64,000 nt of DNA from Acidocella sp. (lineage in GTDB: Bacteria; Pseudomonadota; Alphaproteobacteria; Acetobacterales; Acetobacteraceae), in the NCBI GenBank assembly GCA_031291755.1, contig JARLIK010000026.1:1-64000 (forward strand). The letters are read 5' to 3'. The notes under the pieces are model-generated. The model saw nothing but the letters and a program-made list of their open reading frames with translations. It had not been told where the DNA came from and made no database searches. Position numbers and translations under genes: made by a program. Positions 63,699-64,000 of the stretch are shown here, in pieces; the stretch's first letter is position 1, and each line of letters opens with the position of its first letter.

Positions 63699-64000
63699 TT
63701 CGAGCCCTCCGCGGCGTTCCTGACCAGCGCCAGGGTGCGGTAAATACCATGGACGAATTTACTGTAGGGCAGCAGCACGAAAAGCGACAGAATCAAACCA
63801 AGGTGAAGTGCCAGCAGTGTGCCCATGGCATCGGTGGCGCGAAAAGCCAGCAGCATTAGTCCCGAGGCGGCAGCCAGCCAGAGCAGGGCCAGCAGGGCGA
63901 AGTCAGCACCAAATAATTCCGTGGCTGCCGGCGCACGGCTGGTGATGATTTTAAGTCGGATCAGACCGGAAGTACCGATGATAAGGCCAGCGCCACCAAT
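63695..64000 (-). CDS. tcuB: TcuB-like citrate/tricarballylate utilisation membrane protein, C-terminal part
   Basis: The last 101 residues, open to the window edge. Hydrophobic segments end in AMGTLLALHLGLILSLFVLLPYSKFVHGIYRTLALVRNAAE, the C-terminal pattern of TcuB (4Fe-4S membrane protein that reoxidises the reduced flavin of TcuA). The gene is incomplete, so the Fe-S domain is not seen. It overlaps the chromate transporter start. Confidence 0.72.
   Translation of the reverse strand: MGGAGLIIGTSGLIRLKIITSRAPAATELFGADFALLALLWLAAASGLMLLAFRATDAMGTLLALHLGLILSLFVLLPYSKFVHGIYRTLALVRNAAEGSN

Overview
The window reads as a chromosomal segment of an alphaproteobacterium, most likely an acid-loving member of the Acetobacteraceae (Acidocella/Acidiphilium type). 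This is inferred from gene order (rluD-rpoH, rpoZ-rsh-acpS, ppx-rlmE, guaB-rsmB), a Hint-type beta-helix protein typical of that family, a high-potential iron-sulfur protein, a class II ribonucleotide reductase and HdeD/glutamate-decarboxylase acid-stress genes. Most of the sequence is G+C rich. Three stretches look different: the decayed gad locus, a relic region after the autotransporter, and an A+T-rich glycosyltransferase-methyltransferase gene. I see no CRISPR array, rRNA operon or complete insertion sequence.

Layout. 1-9.9 kb is housekeeping: cupin, a molybdopterin-domain protein, HiPIP, family 5 uracil-DNA glycosylase, NYN nuclease, folK, rpoZ, rsh, acpS, flavin reductase, rpoH, rluD, two small conserved genes and tRNA-Glu. 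10.4-17.8 kb is an eight-gene leftward operon (OsmC-like, acyl-CoA-dehydrogenase-like flavoprotein, [2Fe-2S] ferredoxin, cyanase, NrtABD-type ABC importer, ferredoxin reductase) facing a divergent TetR regulator. A 20-bp palindrome sits just upstream of the first operon gene. 18.1-25.6 kb is an iron module: FbpABC importer, periplasmic beta-propeller, Tat-exported DyP peroxidase and OprB-type porin, with two Fur-like boxes. 25.9-28.3 kb holds wrecked gadC and gadB. 28.8-37.4 kb carries a 1392-residue beta-helix/Hint/glycosyltransferase fusion followed 34 bp later by a 1431-residue autotransporter; this is my main candidate for an undescribed system.

38-45 kb: a phosphotransferase-ATPase fusion, nrdJ, a small stress-type protein, HdeD and a TPR-glycosyltransferase-like protein. 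45-49.2 kb: zur and a zinc importer with two permeases, with Zur-like palindromes upstream of both units. 49.2-49.5 kb is a noncoding block rich in inverted repeats. 49.5-62.6 kb: rluC, rarA, DUF2177, two sugar-nucleotide SDR enzymes, sufE, tRNA-Gln, ppx, rlmE, the GT-methyltransferase fusion, an SDR, guaB, rsmB and a GNAT. The right edge has a split chromate transporter and the C-terminus of a TcuB-like protein.

Three themes connect the genes. Metal supply is under Fur and Zur control. Small nitrogen/sulfur toxins appear to be handled by a cyanase-centred, TetR-controlled operon. The cell surface is built by the autotransporter, the Hint-glycosyltransferase fusion, the TPR-glycosyltransferase and the nucleotide-sugar enzymes. 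All functions are assigned from sequence reading alone; no database search was run.
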